Below, piece by piece: positions 8,700 to 18,849 of a stretch of DNA of 19,500 nucleotides. Both the position numbers and the translations under genes were made by a program. The first letter of the stretch is position 1; each line of letters begins with the position of its first letter. The notes below the pieces were generated by a model. It was given only the letters and a program-made list of their open reading frames with translations, searched no databases and was not told where the DNA came from. The stretch lies in contig WPIO01000023.1 of NCBI GenBank assembly GCA_009760855.2, forward strand, positions 3,018,001 to 3,037,500, in the 5' to 3' direction. The DNA is from Cristatella mucedo. Lineage: Eukaryota > Bryozoa > Phylactolaemata > Cristatellidae.

Positions 8700-9110
8700 T
8701 AGCTCACCAGCGTACCAAAGAGCGGCGGGCGGCGTCGGCAGCTGGTCGCGTTATGCCTATAGGCCGTCGCACGCGCGCGCGCGAGACGACCTCGCGCTGC
8801 TGCATTCAATGAAAGCGTCGCTCGTGGGCGCAGCTAGTTCGCCGATTCACACCGGACGACTCGGAGAGAGCAGCCGCCGGGGAGCGGTCGGGGCGGCGGC
8901 GCTTACATGGCCGTACGTCGGCGGCGCGGCGCTACGTGTCGCGCGCACGCGAGCGAAAGTGCACAGCTGCTAGAAAAATTGCAAAGCGCACATTAGCTAC
9001 CTCTCGGGGTGAGAAGACGTCGCGCGCTGCAGTGCAACTTAGCGTCGTCAGCAGGAGCGTCCGGCCTTCCTGGCGCACCGAGCAGACGCCTGAACTTTCA
9101 CGCTTAGTAT
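8700..9110. other. CpG-rich block without recognised gene
   Basis: GC-rich with an alternating (CG)n stretch near 8770-8782. The overlapping frame 8936-9292 (+) is Arg/Ser/Thr-rich with no domain. The block ends at a TATA-like site. Confidence 0.4.
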
Positions 9111-9146
9111 ATAAAAATCGCGCGACTCATGCTAAAGCTCTCAGCA
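9108..9146 (+). promoter_or_regulatory. Possible orphan core promoter (TATATAAAAA plus initiator-like TCAGCA)
   Basis: TATATAAAAA starts at 9108, and TCAGCA at 9141-9146 lies about 30 bases beyond the TATAAA, the right spacing for a start site. It follows a CpG-rich block. No recognisable coding sequence follows, so this may be chance. Confidence 0.25.
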
Positions 9147-9149
9147 CGA

Positions 9150-9940
9150 TTTATGTGCAGCGAAATCGAAGCACCTCGCACCGCACGAGAGCGCATTATA
9201 CAGGAAGCGACGACGAACATGTCAAATCGAACCTTGAGTTCAAAGTAGAACTAAGAAAAAACTCCAAAGGTGAGCTCCAAACTCAAAGTTGAACCCTCGT
9301 TCTGCTGCTTTTGTGACGGCACGCGTTGTGACACGCGCCACGATTTGTGGGACGAGTGTTGAGGTAGCCATTGCTAGAAGAGATGGATATGCATGTTTTA
9401 GATGGAAACTGCACTAGCGAACTCATCGCGCGAAAGGCGGAAGTCAATATCAATTTGGCAGCTCTTCCAGTGAAGCTCGAGAGAATTAGGTGGTTGGGTT
9501 TAAAAAATGGTAGACTGCATGCATTGGTGGTAGGCGTCATTTTATTAGTCGCCAGACTTATGCAACTAGAGCACGCGTCTCATGGCGTACGAAAATGTGT
9601 CACCGGGAAAAAAGGCACGGCAGACAATCTAAACAAAGAACGTTGCAACGATTTTAGCGAGGAACCGCTCTAGCTATCCAAGCTAGCGCGGTTCTCCGAC
9701 GCCTCCACTAGAGCGTCATCGCCTTCGTTTTACTTCATCGGCTCAGCCGCTGGAAAGCGACAGCTTCAGAACCACGCGATTCGGCGCTCTTCGCACGCCC
9801 ACTCTGCGAGTAATTTCACGCAAACTATTTCTCTGTGTAGCTTCAAAAGTCAGCGTGACTAAGTGGGAGCTACGCTGGGGGTTGTGGTGTTTCTATAGCT
9901 CACTCTGAGCCTAAGCGGCTATCGGGACGCCGCACACCGT
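9150..9940. other. Intergenic, nothing recognised
   Basis: The longest plus-strand frame (9371-9673, 100 codons) contains ALVVGVILLVARLM, which could span a membrane, but it has no family signature, and a minus-strand frame overlaps it. I see no repeat family. Confidence 0.35.
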
Positions 9941-9944
9941 AGCC

Positions 9945-10080
9945 GGCGGACTCAATCGGACTCAACAAAGACTCCGCCCTGAGACCGGTGGCGACAGAAG
10001 CTATTGCTCCGCAGATCCTAGACTGTGGAACTCGCTGCCACGATTCTTACGCAACGACAGCTACTCTCCAGCTGCCGACA
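9945..10080 (+). mobile_element. Fragment of LINE ORF2 C-terminus
   Basis: One frame reads TQQRLRPETGGDRSYCSADP followed by RLWNSLPRFLRND. The block P-x-x-W-N-S-L-P preceded by Arg-rich sequence is characteristic of the C-terminal end of CR1/L2/Jockey-group ORF2 proteins; the LINE at 13130-14500 has the related APKAWNSLP. Only a short piece survives, and its family is uncertain. Confidence 0.5.
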
Positions 10081-10089
10081 ATAATTCAT

Positions 10090-11320
10090 GCATTTATATA
10101 AACAATGGCACACCCTCTCCGACAACTGCTCTCTTGATTCTGCTATGCTTCCCGATTTTCCTTTGTTGCGCGAGATGAAGTCCGTTGGCTACGGAATGCG
10201 CACCGAGGGCCGCTTAGGCTGCGAGTGCGCTATACACAGCTCTCTCCTGCGCAACGCCCGCATAGTCTTTGAGGTTATGTGGAGTCATAGACGAAGATGC
10301 AAAAAGAAAGTGATAAGCGTGAGTAACTCAGGAGGGCCATCCAGGAAGTGAGTAGGATTGAAGTAGCAGCGTAGGACGGCCGCGGAGGATATGTACATTC
10401 GGCACAGACCGACGCAACTCGACGCCGGCGTTCGCGAGGCTGCCCGGATCCCGCAGCGACGCACGTACGTGCGTTCACGTGGTGCGCCGGCGGCGGCTGC
10501 AGCAGCAAGTCGAGTCAGCACGGACCCGGATGGCCCTCTCGGCGTCTGCTGGTCGGAAAAATCAGCCGCGATCCGATGCGCGCTAAAGGTTGAGGGCGAA
10601 CGCAGCGGGTCGGGAAATGGCCGCTATTAATGGCGCGGCGTGCCTGGCGCGGCGCGGCGGCCAGGGCTCTGGCGGCAGAGCCGCCGTCGACCGCCCGATG
10701 CACGACGGGTCGCGAGCGCTGCGTCGCGTTGCGTTGCGTTGCGCGAGTCGCGCTCTCCGCGAGCAGGCGCGGACCTCTAAGGGCCGTCCGTCCGCTGTCG
10801 GGGGACCGCTGGAATGCGCATAACGCGCGGCTGATCGGGCGTGCGGCCGCCGTTGTTCGCGGCTTCTTCGCAGCCTCTGGCACGCGATCGTATTTGTAGC
10901 CTTTCGCGCGAGCCCCGTCTCCTTTCTTCCGCGCGCATAAAGCGCGCCCACCTGGGCGATGGCCTCCGGGACGCGCGGTCGACTTGACATTATTAGGCGG
11001 CTATTTTTACTGTATTGTAGCTTGCACAACCAGAATAACAAGCTCCGGCGCGACGGATCAATCATGCACGCGTTCTCATGCGTTCCTGGAAGCTAGCCTC
11101 GCACAATGCGACGCGTACAGATTGCTGTCCGCCTTGCTGGCCGGTGCGGCCGCCCGTCGGCAACGACCCTACGCTTCGATCGCCCGAGCGGAGATCTAGC
11201 GGCGCTCCGACGCCCATCTGATGGCGCGTGTCCAATGGCGCGTTTCCGACGGCGAATATCCGACGCAAGGGTGGTTTCCAAAGGTGCAGGCTACCTTGCG
11301 CAGGTGCGATAAAAAGCCAC
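10090..11320. other. Intergenic; GC-rich block from about 10380 to 11280
   Basis: The GC-rich part has many overlapping Arg/Ala/Ser-rich frames on both strands (for example 10515-10883, 10583-11065 and 10630-10899), none with a domain. A small GCGTT tandem run is at 10727-10742. No gene is called. Confidence 0.4.
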
Positions 11321-11810
11321 CCGTCTAGCTCAACTAGGGATACTGGGGCCAGCTAGAGAGACAGAGGAGGAGGTGGAGAGAGGGAGATACGTGTTGATAG
11401 CCAGCATTTGTTCATATAAATGTATATTATATGTGTATCCTCCATTATGATGCTACTATATTAAGTAAATATTTGAGGAAGGAAGAACAAAACACGGGTA
11501 GAGAGAGAGATTGGCTTCGGATGGGGCAAGGATGCTAAATCACCTGATGATCTGGCTGAAGAAGGGGGCAAGGGAGCCCAGATTAAAGCCAAAACATTTC
11601 TTCGCCGAGTGCGCACCCACCCCGGTAGCTATCCGCCGGCAAGCCCCGCCTCTCCTAGCCACCGGCAGGCTTCTGGCTTCGGTGCGATGTCTGGCGTGCA
11701 GAGCGAGCTGAGGATTTTTGGGCGTCGCGCCTTCTACGCATAGCTTCGGCATGCTTCTCCAGAGGAAATTATTCACATTGTTTTGAATTTATTTGATCTA
11801 AAGAGGTTCG
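11320..11810. other. Intergenic, nothing recognised
   Basis: Purine-rich GA-type sequence at 11350-11390 and 11499-11510, and an AT-rich stretch at 11410-11475. The short frames at 11511-11776 on both strands mirror each other. Confidence 0.35.
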
Positions 11811-11940
11811 TTGTGTCGTAATACAGATTTCATGGATTCATGTGATGGTGATCCGCCGAGGGGACGCTTCGGTCTTGTGACGTCATACATATTTCATGGA
11901 TTCATGTGATGGTGATCTGCTGAGGGTACGCTTCGGTCTT
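11811..11940. repeat. 64-bp tandem duplication, two copies
   Basis: The 50-base core starting ATTTCATGGATTCATGTGAT is present at 11827-11876 and 11891-11940 with 3 differences. The less conserved 14-base lead-ins (GTGTCGTAATACAG and GTGACGTCATACAT) also align, giving a unit of 64 bases. The second copy ends in the palindrome GGTCTTAAGACC (11935-11946). Confidence 0.9.
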
Positions 11941-12140
11941 AAGACCACACTTTTCTAAAGCTCCTCGCATTCTCATTTATCTGGCAGCTAATGCCAGCAA
12001 TGCAAAACGAAGTCTGTTTCTTAGTTTTCCTCCTCATCTTCACCGAGAAGTGTTTGCTCGACGACTCAGCTAGAGTAATTAAATCGACCGCACGCACATG
12101 TGGGTTAGATTTGGTTAATATTCGTCTATTCGTATTCGTT

Positions 12141-12141
<1 letters not shown>

Positions 12142-12174
<33 letters not shown>
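12142..12174. repeat. (GA)n microsatellite
   Basis: A GA run of about 16 units, followed to 12230 by degenerate GA-rich sequence. Confidence 0.95.
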
Positions 12175-12181
<7 letters not shown>

Positions 12182-12514
12182 CAGATTGATAGAAAGAGAG
12201 ACAGGATTGAGTAAAAGAGAGAGAGGGCGGGAATCAGAAAAATGTCCGACAGAAAGCTGACATGTGTCTCAGCACTAGATGCACATGTCTAAAAACACGA
12301 TGGCATCTTAATCAGTGAGGCACACGTGACAAAATGCAGGCATGCAATGTCCTTAGATTTACCTGCCATCGTCATTTATTTCATAGCAGGCTGCTGCTGG
12401 CCAATTCAAAAGATTGAGCGACATTAAGTACTGCGTTCGCACAGGGTGCAGCAACAGCTGTCAGAACTATAAGCCAGCTTCAAGAGGCAAGCAATTGGCT
12501 GCTAGATTCCACGG

Positions 12515-12660
12515 CTGTTACTGGACCGTAATGGCCAAGGAGATTAAGTGCTCGTACATCACGGCCGAGGCCGTGGGTTCGAATCCTACCGTAGGCGAGC
12601 GATCCTTTATTGCCAACTGTAAGTGGTGGTGAAAGCCGTTAAGGCTCCTCTGCCACTATA
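12515..12660 (+). mobile_element. tRNA-derived SINE with conserved B box
   Basis: TGGCCAAGGAGATTAAGTGC resembles an A box and D arm, and about 40 bases later GTGGGTTCGAATCCTAC is a textbook B box/T arm, with the T stem pairing through one G-T. The flanking sequences do not form an acceptor stem and there is no anticodon arm, so it is not a functional tRNA gene. The rest runs through GTTAAGGCTCCTCTGCCACT to an AT-rich end near 12660. Confidence 0.7.
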
Positions 12661-12953
12661 CAAATATTTTTATATATTCAGAAAGTTCAGCTCAATGGAG
12701 TTGATCTCGTGCAGCTACTAAATTCACTAAAAAACGCTACAAGATCCATAAAGAATGCAGTATTTGATGACAAAGACCTACCCGTGCGTCTTCCGGTATC
12801 ATTCAGTGGTCTAGGCGGACACGTCTCGCTATCAACATTAAGGGCATATATCCTACGCTGTGGCTGTTCTTTCAGTTCCGCACGACCACTGCCGATGCAC
12901 TAGTATTCTAAAATGGCATTCTTATTGAGTGAGATATATAGATAGCGAGAGAG

Positions 12954-12956
<3 letters not shown>
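12661..12956. other. Intergenic, nothing recognised
   Basis: Mixed-composition sequence between the SINE and a long GA microsatellite; no family or domain seen. Confidence 0.35.
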
Positions 12957-13051
<95 letters not shown>

Positions 13052-13081
13052 ACAGACAGATAGAAAGAGAGACTTTAGTGA

Positions 13082-13124
<43 letters not shown>
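12957..13124. repeat. Two long (GA)n microsatellites
   Basis: GA run at 12957-13046 (about 45 units) and a second at 13086-13124, separated by degenerate AGACAGATAGAAAG sequence. They directly precede the LINE fragment. Confidence 0.95.
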
Positions 13125-13127
<3 letters not shown>

Positions 13128-13129
13128 CT

Positions 13130-14500
13130 CTGCTTTTTTTGTCAATCTTTTGGCAGCTTTTGATACTATCGATCACCAAGTCCTTCTTGAGCGCTTCTCG
13201 TCTCGCCTGGGCATCACTGGCGCTGCTCTGTAATGGTTCAGGTCCTATCACAGAGGGACACTCCAGTGTATTGATTTGAATGAACAAAGATCATCCGAGG
13301 TAACTCTGAAATATGGGGTACCTCAGGGCTCAGTGCTTGGTCCTGTTCTTTCATGGTTTATACTCTCCATCTTGCCGATGTGATTGCCAAGTACGATCTA
13401 GGCTTTCACTTCCATGCGCATGAAACTCAGTTGTATCTTTGCTCTGATTCCCCCCAGCCCTCCAGCACGTTGAATTCTTTCAACTCCCTTGCTGTATGCA
13501 TTGATGACACAGCACATTGATGGCAGTCAGTTTTCTTAAATTGAATGGTGAGAAAACCAACTTGCTAGTCATGGGAAAAACCAAATGAGACTCAGAAATG
13601 AGAAAGGCTAACACTCAGAATTGGCTCTGCTAGCATATCTCCTTTTGAATCTGCACGAAATCTAGGTGTCGCGTTCCAAAATGAAAATTTGTTAGACGAC
13701 CACACCAGCTGCACAATCAAGCCTTCCTACTTTCAGCCACATAGCACTGCTAGAATTCGGCTTGTTTAGAAAGGGATACCACGTCTAAGTTAGTCCATGC
13801 ATTTGTGAAATCCCATATGGAATACTGTAACTTACTGCTTGCTGGCCTACCGGCGTGTGCAATCAGGCACTTACAGCTGGTGCAAACCTTTGCAGCTAGG
13901 CTTGTCTGTCGTGAGCGTCGCAATTGCCACGTCACACCACTTTTCGCCGACCTTCACAGGCTACAAGTCAAGCAAGGTCTCAACTTCAAGGTTTTGTTGC
14001 TCACTTTTAGGTCCCTTCATTCTTTGGCTCCAACCTAGCTATCAGATTTACTCCCCCACCAGGCCAAGCATCGTACCACCCGCTTTTCGGAAACTAACTG
14101 TTTACCTATACCTCGTACAAACCTCAAATCCTTTGGAGACCATGCATGCAGTTCGCATGCTCCCAAAGCCTGGAATTCACTCCCGACCTGCGTCACGACA
14201 TCCTCCGACTTGGCCACATTTAAAAAGGACTTCAAGTCGCCTATTTATGGCAGCATTTTATGGGTCCCCGTGATTCGTTCTTTATTTGCTTATGCGTGCT
14301 GACATTGTTACATGCTGCCACTAAGCACACTTGCAGGCTGACCCTGCTCTCGTCGTCCCACCATAGTATTCATGTTGTTTATCAAACATGATACCACTCA
14401 CCATTCAATCGTGCTTCCTTTGCAGCAAATGTAAAGCGCCTAGAAAGAGATTGAGTTCTCTGAGGGCGCTTTATCAAGTGTGCTATTATTTTTATAGAGG
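13130..14500 (+). mobile_element. L2/CR1-type LINE, 5'-truncated and inactive
   Basis: Conceptual reading with stops and frameshifts shows reverse transcriptase block A (AAFDTIDHQVLLERFSSRLG), block B (KYGVPQGSVLGPVL), a ruined catalytic block (YADD replaced by HAHE before TQLYL), then the C-terminal blocks ARNLGVAF, KSHMEYCNLLLAGLP, LQLVQTFAARLVC, CHVTPLFADLHRLQVKQGL, KVLLLTFRSLHSLAP and APKAWNSLP. These are diagnostic of the CR1/L2 group. The copy starts inside the reverse transcriptase; endonuclease and ORF1 are missing. The 3' end has the AAAGCGCC...GGCGCTTT tail and AT-rich sequence with ATTATTTTTAT. At least three in-frame stops are seen, so it is a dead fossil. Confidence 0.9.
14431..14474 (+). 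other. Hairpin in the LINE 3' tail
   Basis: AAAGCGCC (14433-14440) pairs perfectly with GGCGCTTT (14465-14472), extended outward by a T-A and a G-T pair. Inside it, AGAGA (14446-14450) pairs with TCTCT (14457-14461) around a 6-base loop. In L2-clade elements the 3' hairpin is the site recognised by the element's reverse transcriptase; applying that here is inference. Confidence 0.6.
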
Positions 14501-15299
14501 GGGAGTGCAAAAAACGCAAGATATGGTGAGTGTGCAGAGCGCCTGCTGCCTGCAGTATGTCGTGGACAGTGTTGACTATATTACATTGTAGATTTTAGCA
14601 AACATTGACTCAGTCGTTCCGGAACGCATCAGAGAGCGACTGCGCCGGGCTGTCGGCACTTCCAAGAATAGGTTCTGGCATGGCTTCGACGCGCCAGCGG
14701 CTGGGCTGGCTTTCTTCAATAGTGCGTCAGACCGCATGCTCGCTGCGTCGAGGCCCGCGGTTATATTGGCGCGCTGAGCGGGCGAGCGTATGACCATACG
14801 CGTCTCGGCAGCAGTGGCAGGACAGCTAAAATAGGCTGCGCCAGGCGCGCGCCTGCCGCAGCTACGCCCGCCGCGATGACTTGCAAGAGATCGGTATGTC
14901 GGTCGCGCCCTTTCTCTGCATTACTGGGCTGCGCCCGCAAGACTAAGCGAGGCTCCTCCACGCGTCAGTGTCGCCGCTTGGCGAGCGAAATATCGCGTCT
15001 GTCGTCTCCGCCGGCGGGCGCACATAGCCCGGCTCTCATCATAGCCGCCCGCGATCCGCGAAGCCGCGGCTATTGACGCTCCGCAGCGGTCCGATCGAGA
15101 GCGTGCAGAGGCAGCCAGTGCAAGCCCGCGCAGCGAGCGTTTGACGATCGCACGCTCGCGCTTGTTCCGGAAGCTACCTTTATCGCGGCGCCGCCAATAG
15201 CTCTCGTTTCCTTAGAGATGGCGACGTTGAGTTTGCGATGCCTCCGTGAACTGCGGAATGGAGGCCGCTCCAATCGCGACAGCCGGTGTCGCTTGCTCG
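14501..15299. other. Intergenic, GC-rich from about 14620
   Basis: Short overlapping Arg/Ser/Ala-rich frames on both strands, no domain, no repeat family recognised. Confidence 0.4.
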
Positions 15300-15456
15300 T
15301 AAATAAATAAATTAATAACTAATTCATTGGTACAGCACGCTGAGAGAGCTTAATCTGCTTAATCTCTATTCAGGCGCTTCGCATTCGCTACGGGGCTACA
15401 GCCCACAGCCTCGGCCAGACCTTGGTCGGGGCGAGCACCTTAACCGCCGGACCAGG
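15300..15456 (-). mobile_element. tRNA-derived SINE with LINE-like 3' tail
   Basis: On the minus strand, GGTCCGGCGGTTAAGGTGCT is an A-box/D-arm sequence, followed by GACCAAGGTCTGGCCGAGG and GCTGTGGGCTGTAGCCCC at the B-box position (degraded). The 3' part, GAAGCGCCTGAATAGAGATT followed by CTCTCTCAGCGTGCTG, parallels the LINE tail AAAGCGCCTAGAAAGAGATT followed by TTCTCTGAGGGCGCTT. It ends in a TTTATTTATTTA-type run. Confidence 0.72.
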
Positions 15457-16574
15457 CCAGCGTGGGCGTAGTGCGTGCAAGTGGGGTTGCAGCCTTCCGG
15501 CCGCCTGGCGTCCGAACGCGCGCGCGGGCGCTTGGGAGCTCGTCCCCACGCCGTCTTGCAGCCTGCCTCGAGCGATCGCTTACATCGCATCGTCGCGCGC
15601 GCCCGTCGACGCCACGCATCGGCCCGCTTACGTTGGCGCAGCCGGCGACATTTGCCGCGGCCGCGCGGCTGGCGAACCGCCGTGAGCTCGGGCGCCGCTC
15701 GCAACCCGCTCTCCGGTACGAGTCGAGTGCTCGGCGAAAGGAGAAGACATTTGATGTGTCCGTAGCACCCACCGGGTGGCGCTTTCGGGATAAGGGCGCT
15801 TCGCGCGACCGCTGGCTGTCGAGCTGGGGTGGGGGTAGGGCTATTGAAGCGAGACGCGGCTTTTAAGTGCTGCGGCATTTCACTCGCGCCCCGTTCGGTG
15901 TGAGGCACTAATCATTGCCCAAGCGAAGCGGAGAGAGGCGTGCGTTGGCTCGACGACTGATGCTCTGTCGGCGGCAGGTGTTGCATTGTTCGAGAAAGCC
16001 AACCGGTAGCCGTATTTGACTCTTTTTCGCAAAGTGTGCGAAAACTTCACTAACTCCTTAATTTAGAAAAGAAGCAGTTCAGTTGAACGATGGATGCCTG
16101 ACAATAGTTGGGATAAGCCAGACGAGCTTTGCACCTTGCAGCCCCTTCGGAGTCTAGCCTCGCTTTCGAGCGCCCTCATCACTAATTATGAAGCATGATT
16201 GCAGACAATAAAGTTCGAGGGCGCATTAGTGCATGTACAACAACCAAAGTCGGAAATGGACTAATCAAGTGTTGCACATGCTGATCTGCATTCACGTTTC
16301 AAGATTCAAGTTGATCCATATAGTATTGGCCGAGCTATTGAATATACTAGGCACTGAGCTAGACTTAAATGAAGCTGTTTGAAAGTTACAAGCATTACTG
16401 CAATAAGCTGCAAACATGTACCTCAATGTATGTATGTTGCTTTAAAAATCGCCTACCATGCATAGATCGATACATTTTTAAATTGTAGATATACTGCTTC
16501 CCGGTTTACTTCTGGATCAGTTATGGTCCGAAAAAAATTATTGTTTTTCATGCTTTCCTTTAATTTGAAAGTCA
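15457..16574. other. Intergenic: GC-rich to about 15860, then ordinary
   Basis: The GC-rich part has overlapping frames on both strands (15396-15908 -, 15462-15866 + and others) of low-complexity Arg/Ala/Ser composition with no domain. From 15900 to 16574 I see no gene and no recognised repeat. Confidence 0.4.
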
Positions 16575-16640
16575 TCAAAAACCTTGACCCTGGTCGGTGC
16601 GAGCACCTTAACCAGACGCACTGCCTCTCGCGAATCACCC
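16575..16640 (-). mobile_element. Fragment of tRNA-derived SINE head
   Basis: On the minus strand CTGGTTAAGGTGCTCGCACC then GACCAGGGTC matches the head of the SINE at 15300-15456 (GCGGTTAAGGTGCTCGCCCC, GACCAAGGTC). The B box and tail are not seen. Confidence 0.55.
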
Positions 16641-16872
16641 ACGGACGCGCCAGGGTGGCTGCGACAAGCACCTACGCCGAGCGTTTGGATCGGCGAGCAC
16701 CGCCTGACGCTTGGCGACAGCAGGAATAGCGATTGGGCAGAGGGCGTTCGTGATCGCACACGAGCCCAGTTCGATGTTCTTGATTGTGAATAGCCACTTG
16801 AAATGGTAAAACCGCAAGGCGCTCGCCTTCCGAATTTGACACTTGCGTTCAACTCGCACGACCATCGAGACG

Positions 16873-16960
16873 TAGCCAGACTTAATTTAATCATATAATA
16901 GTAATACAAGATAAATAATAAAAATACATATTTTACTAATATTAGCCGTACTTAATTTAA
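16873..16960 (+). repeat. Pair of 18-bp direct repeats 70 bp apart
   Basis: TAGCCAGACTTAATTTAA (16873-16890) and TAGCCGTACTTAATTTAA (16943-16960) match at 16 of 18 positions and flank about 52 bases of AT-rich sequence. It could be a target-site duplication around a small AT-rich insertion or a decayed tandem repeat. Confidence 0.6.
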
Positions 16961-17461
<501 letters not shown>

Positions 17462-17569
17462 GGCAGCACGCCGGGGATTGCTCGGGCCTGAACGCGCGCA
17501 GCTCCAAAACGTTGCTTTGCCCACCCAGGTGGGCATCAAGTACTCATGACGCAAAATTTGCTTTCGATT

Positions 17570-17597
17570 TGCATTATGCATTATGCATTATGCATTA
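17570..17597. repeat. 7-bp tandem repeat TGCATTA, 4 copies
   Basis: TGCATTA is repeated four times without interruption, followed by GCAATC. Confidence 0.9.
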
Positions 17598-17808
17598 GCA
17601 ATCTGAGAGGCGTAGCGCAGGCATTCTCGCGCAGCATTCGAATGATCCTGAAACGTAGCCTATATTTAATAACCAAGCCCAGCTACCCCAGTATCAACAG
17701 TTGCGCCTAATTAAGTTGCAAGTCGCAAGTCATCAAGTAATACGAATAAGTTAAGGCTTGATGCCCCACAGGACTAACTGCGACCCCGTATTGAGCAATA
17801 CGCCATAG

Positions 17809-18033
17809 ACTATAGCGCTTTATGAGCGCGACTACATAGATGAGCTCGAGCTGTTGCGACAAACGTTTCACACGGACAATATCACCGTTACACCCAGTGC
17901 CTCCAACAACAAAAAATTATCTCGAGCTGCCGTCGCACGAGCTGCTGGCCGAATCGCGAGCCCAGACTCAAGGCAGCGCCAATTTAGGTCAGGGACTGCT
18001 AATGCTCTCGCAAGCAAGCAAGCAATCAAGTGA
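17809..18033 (+). other. Short open frame of protein-like composition
   Basis: A 74-codon frame reads TIALYERDYIDELELLRQTF, HTDNITVTPSASNNKKLSRA, then AAGRIASPDSRQRQFRSG to a TGA at 18031. It has no ATG near its start, and I recognise no family. Its C-terminal Ala-Ser-Lys codons come from an AAGC microsatellite. It could be an exon or pseudogene piece, or chance. Confidence 0.2.
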
Positions 18034-18070
18034 ATTATTATTATTATAAGCAAGCGAGCGAGCAAGCAAA
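18010..18070. repeat. Interrupted (AAGC)n with ATT run
   Basis: CAAGCAAGCAAGCAA (18011-18025), a TTATTATTATTA run (18035-18046) and AAGCAAGCGAGCGAGCAAGC (18048-18067) form a patchy simple-sequence block. Confidence 0.8.
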
Positions 18071-18841
18071 CCCAGAAACGCACATGGTGCGTGGGAGCAT
18101 TGCTAAAAGAGTTCTGTTTACACGGCACTCACGAGCCGGTCACTGAGATCCTTAGTTAAACGATGGCAGATCGTGGAATTGCGGGGTGCGAGGCTCGGCG
18201 GGCGTCCAATCAAATTACTTGGATTGAGCGCTGCAGTGTACCCGATGAAACTGAGCCGCCGATATGACTACGGAAAAGCGCTTTCGCTGGAAGGAGCTAC
18301 TAGCTTGCAGGATATCACCAATGGCGAACGTTTTTTTAAATGGACATGTGGTTCTGCCACGTATCGGGTAGCCGCTGCTGCTCGGGGCGCTGTTTCATTG
18401 GGTTAAGATGTTTCTTTTTCGAACTGGCTGTAACTATCTGGCGGGTCCTAGCCAACTATTGCAACTCACAGCGGCGCCAGCAAAGCAGAAACCTGCGTAA
18501 AGAGTTCACGTCCTCGTCCAGAAGTCCGATTGCGGTCAGTCAGAACGGGGAAATATCCGCACTCCGTCCTAACGTCCAGAAAAAAGTGAGGAATTCACAC
18601 AAGCGCAAACTCTTTCTGGCCCTACCTATAGAGTTATCTCCGCAGACAATTGGCTTGCCCATCCGGGGCCAGTGCCTTGTGATACGTTCAAGGAGATATG
18701 GCCGCCATTTGCTAACAGAAAGTACTTATTTAATGGACGATGGCTGCCCGTATAGGAGAATTTTCCAAAAATTCTAATTTTGCTAGTTTCCCAGTCAGTA
18801 CTTTGCATTTAAAAGGTCTCGCAGCTAATGGTGTGGTTATA
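18071..18841. other. Intergenic with an unassigned open frame
   Basis: The plus-strand frame 18340-18777 is open for 145 codons in DNA of moderate GC. It has no recognised domain, signal peptide or repeat structure, and its Cys/Phe-rich start and Arg/Ser-rich middle do not resemble a known family. I do not call it a gene. Confidence 0.3.
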
Positions 18842-18849
18842 GTATAGAG
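18842..18849. repeat. 5' target-site duplication of the hAT element
   Basis: GTATAGAG here, with its partner GTATATAG at 19036-19043 just past the element. One base differs, presumably a later substitution. Confidence 0.75.

Noticed and set aside
12520-12600. A functional tRNA gene
   Set aside because: The B box is excellent, but no acceptor stem or anticodon arm can be paired, and the sequence matches a SINE family with other copies in the window.
12900-13287. Leu-Ser repeat frames
   Set aside because: They are products of the (GA)n microsatellites and the start of the LINE fragment.
15396-15908. Gene of about 170 codons on the minus strand
   Set aside because: It includes part of a SINE, overlaps several plus-strand frames of the same low-complexity composition, and has no domain.
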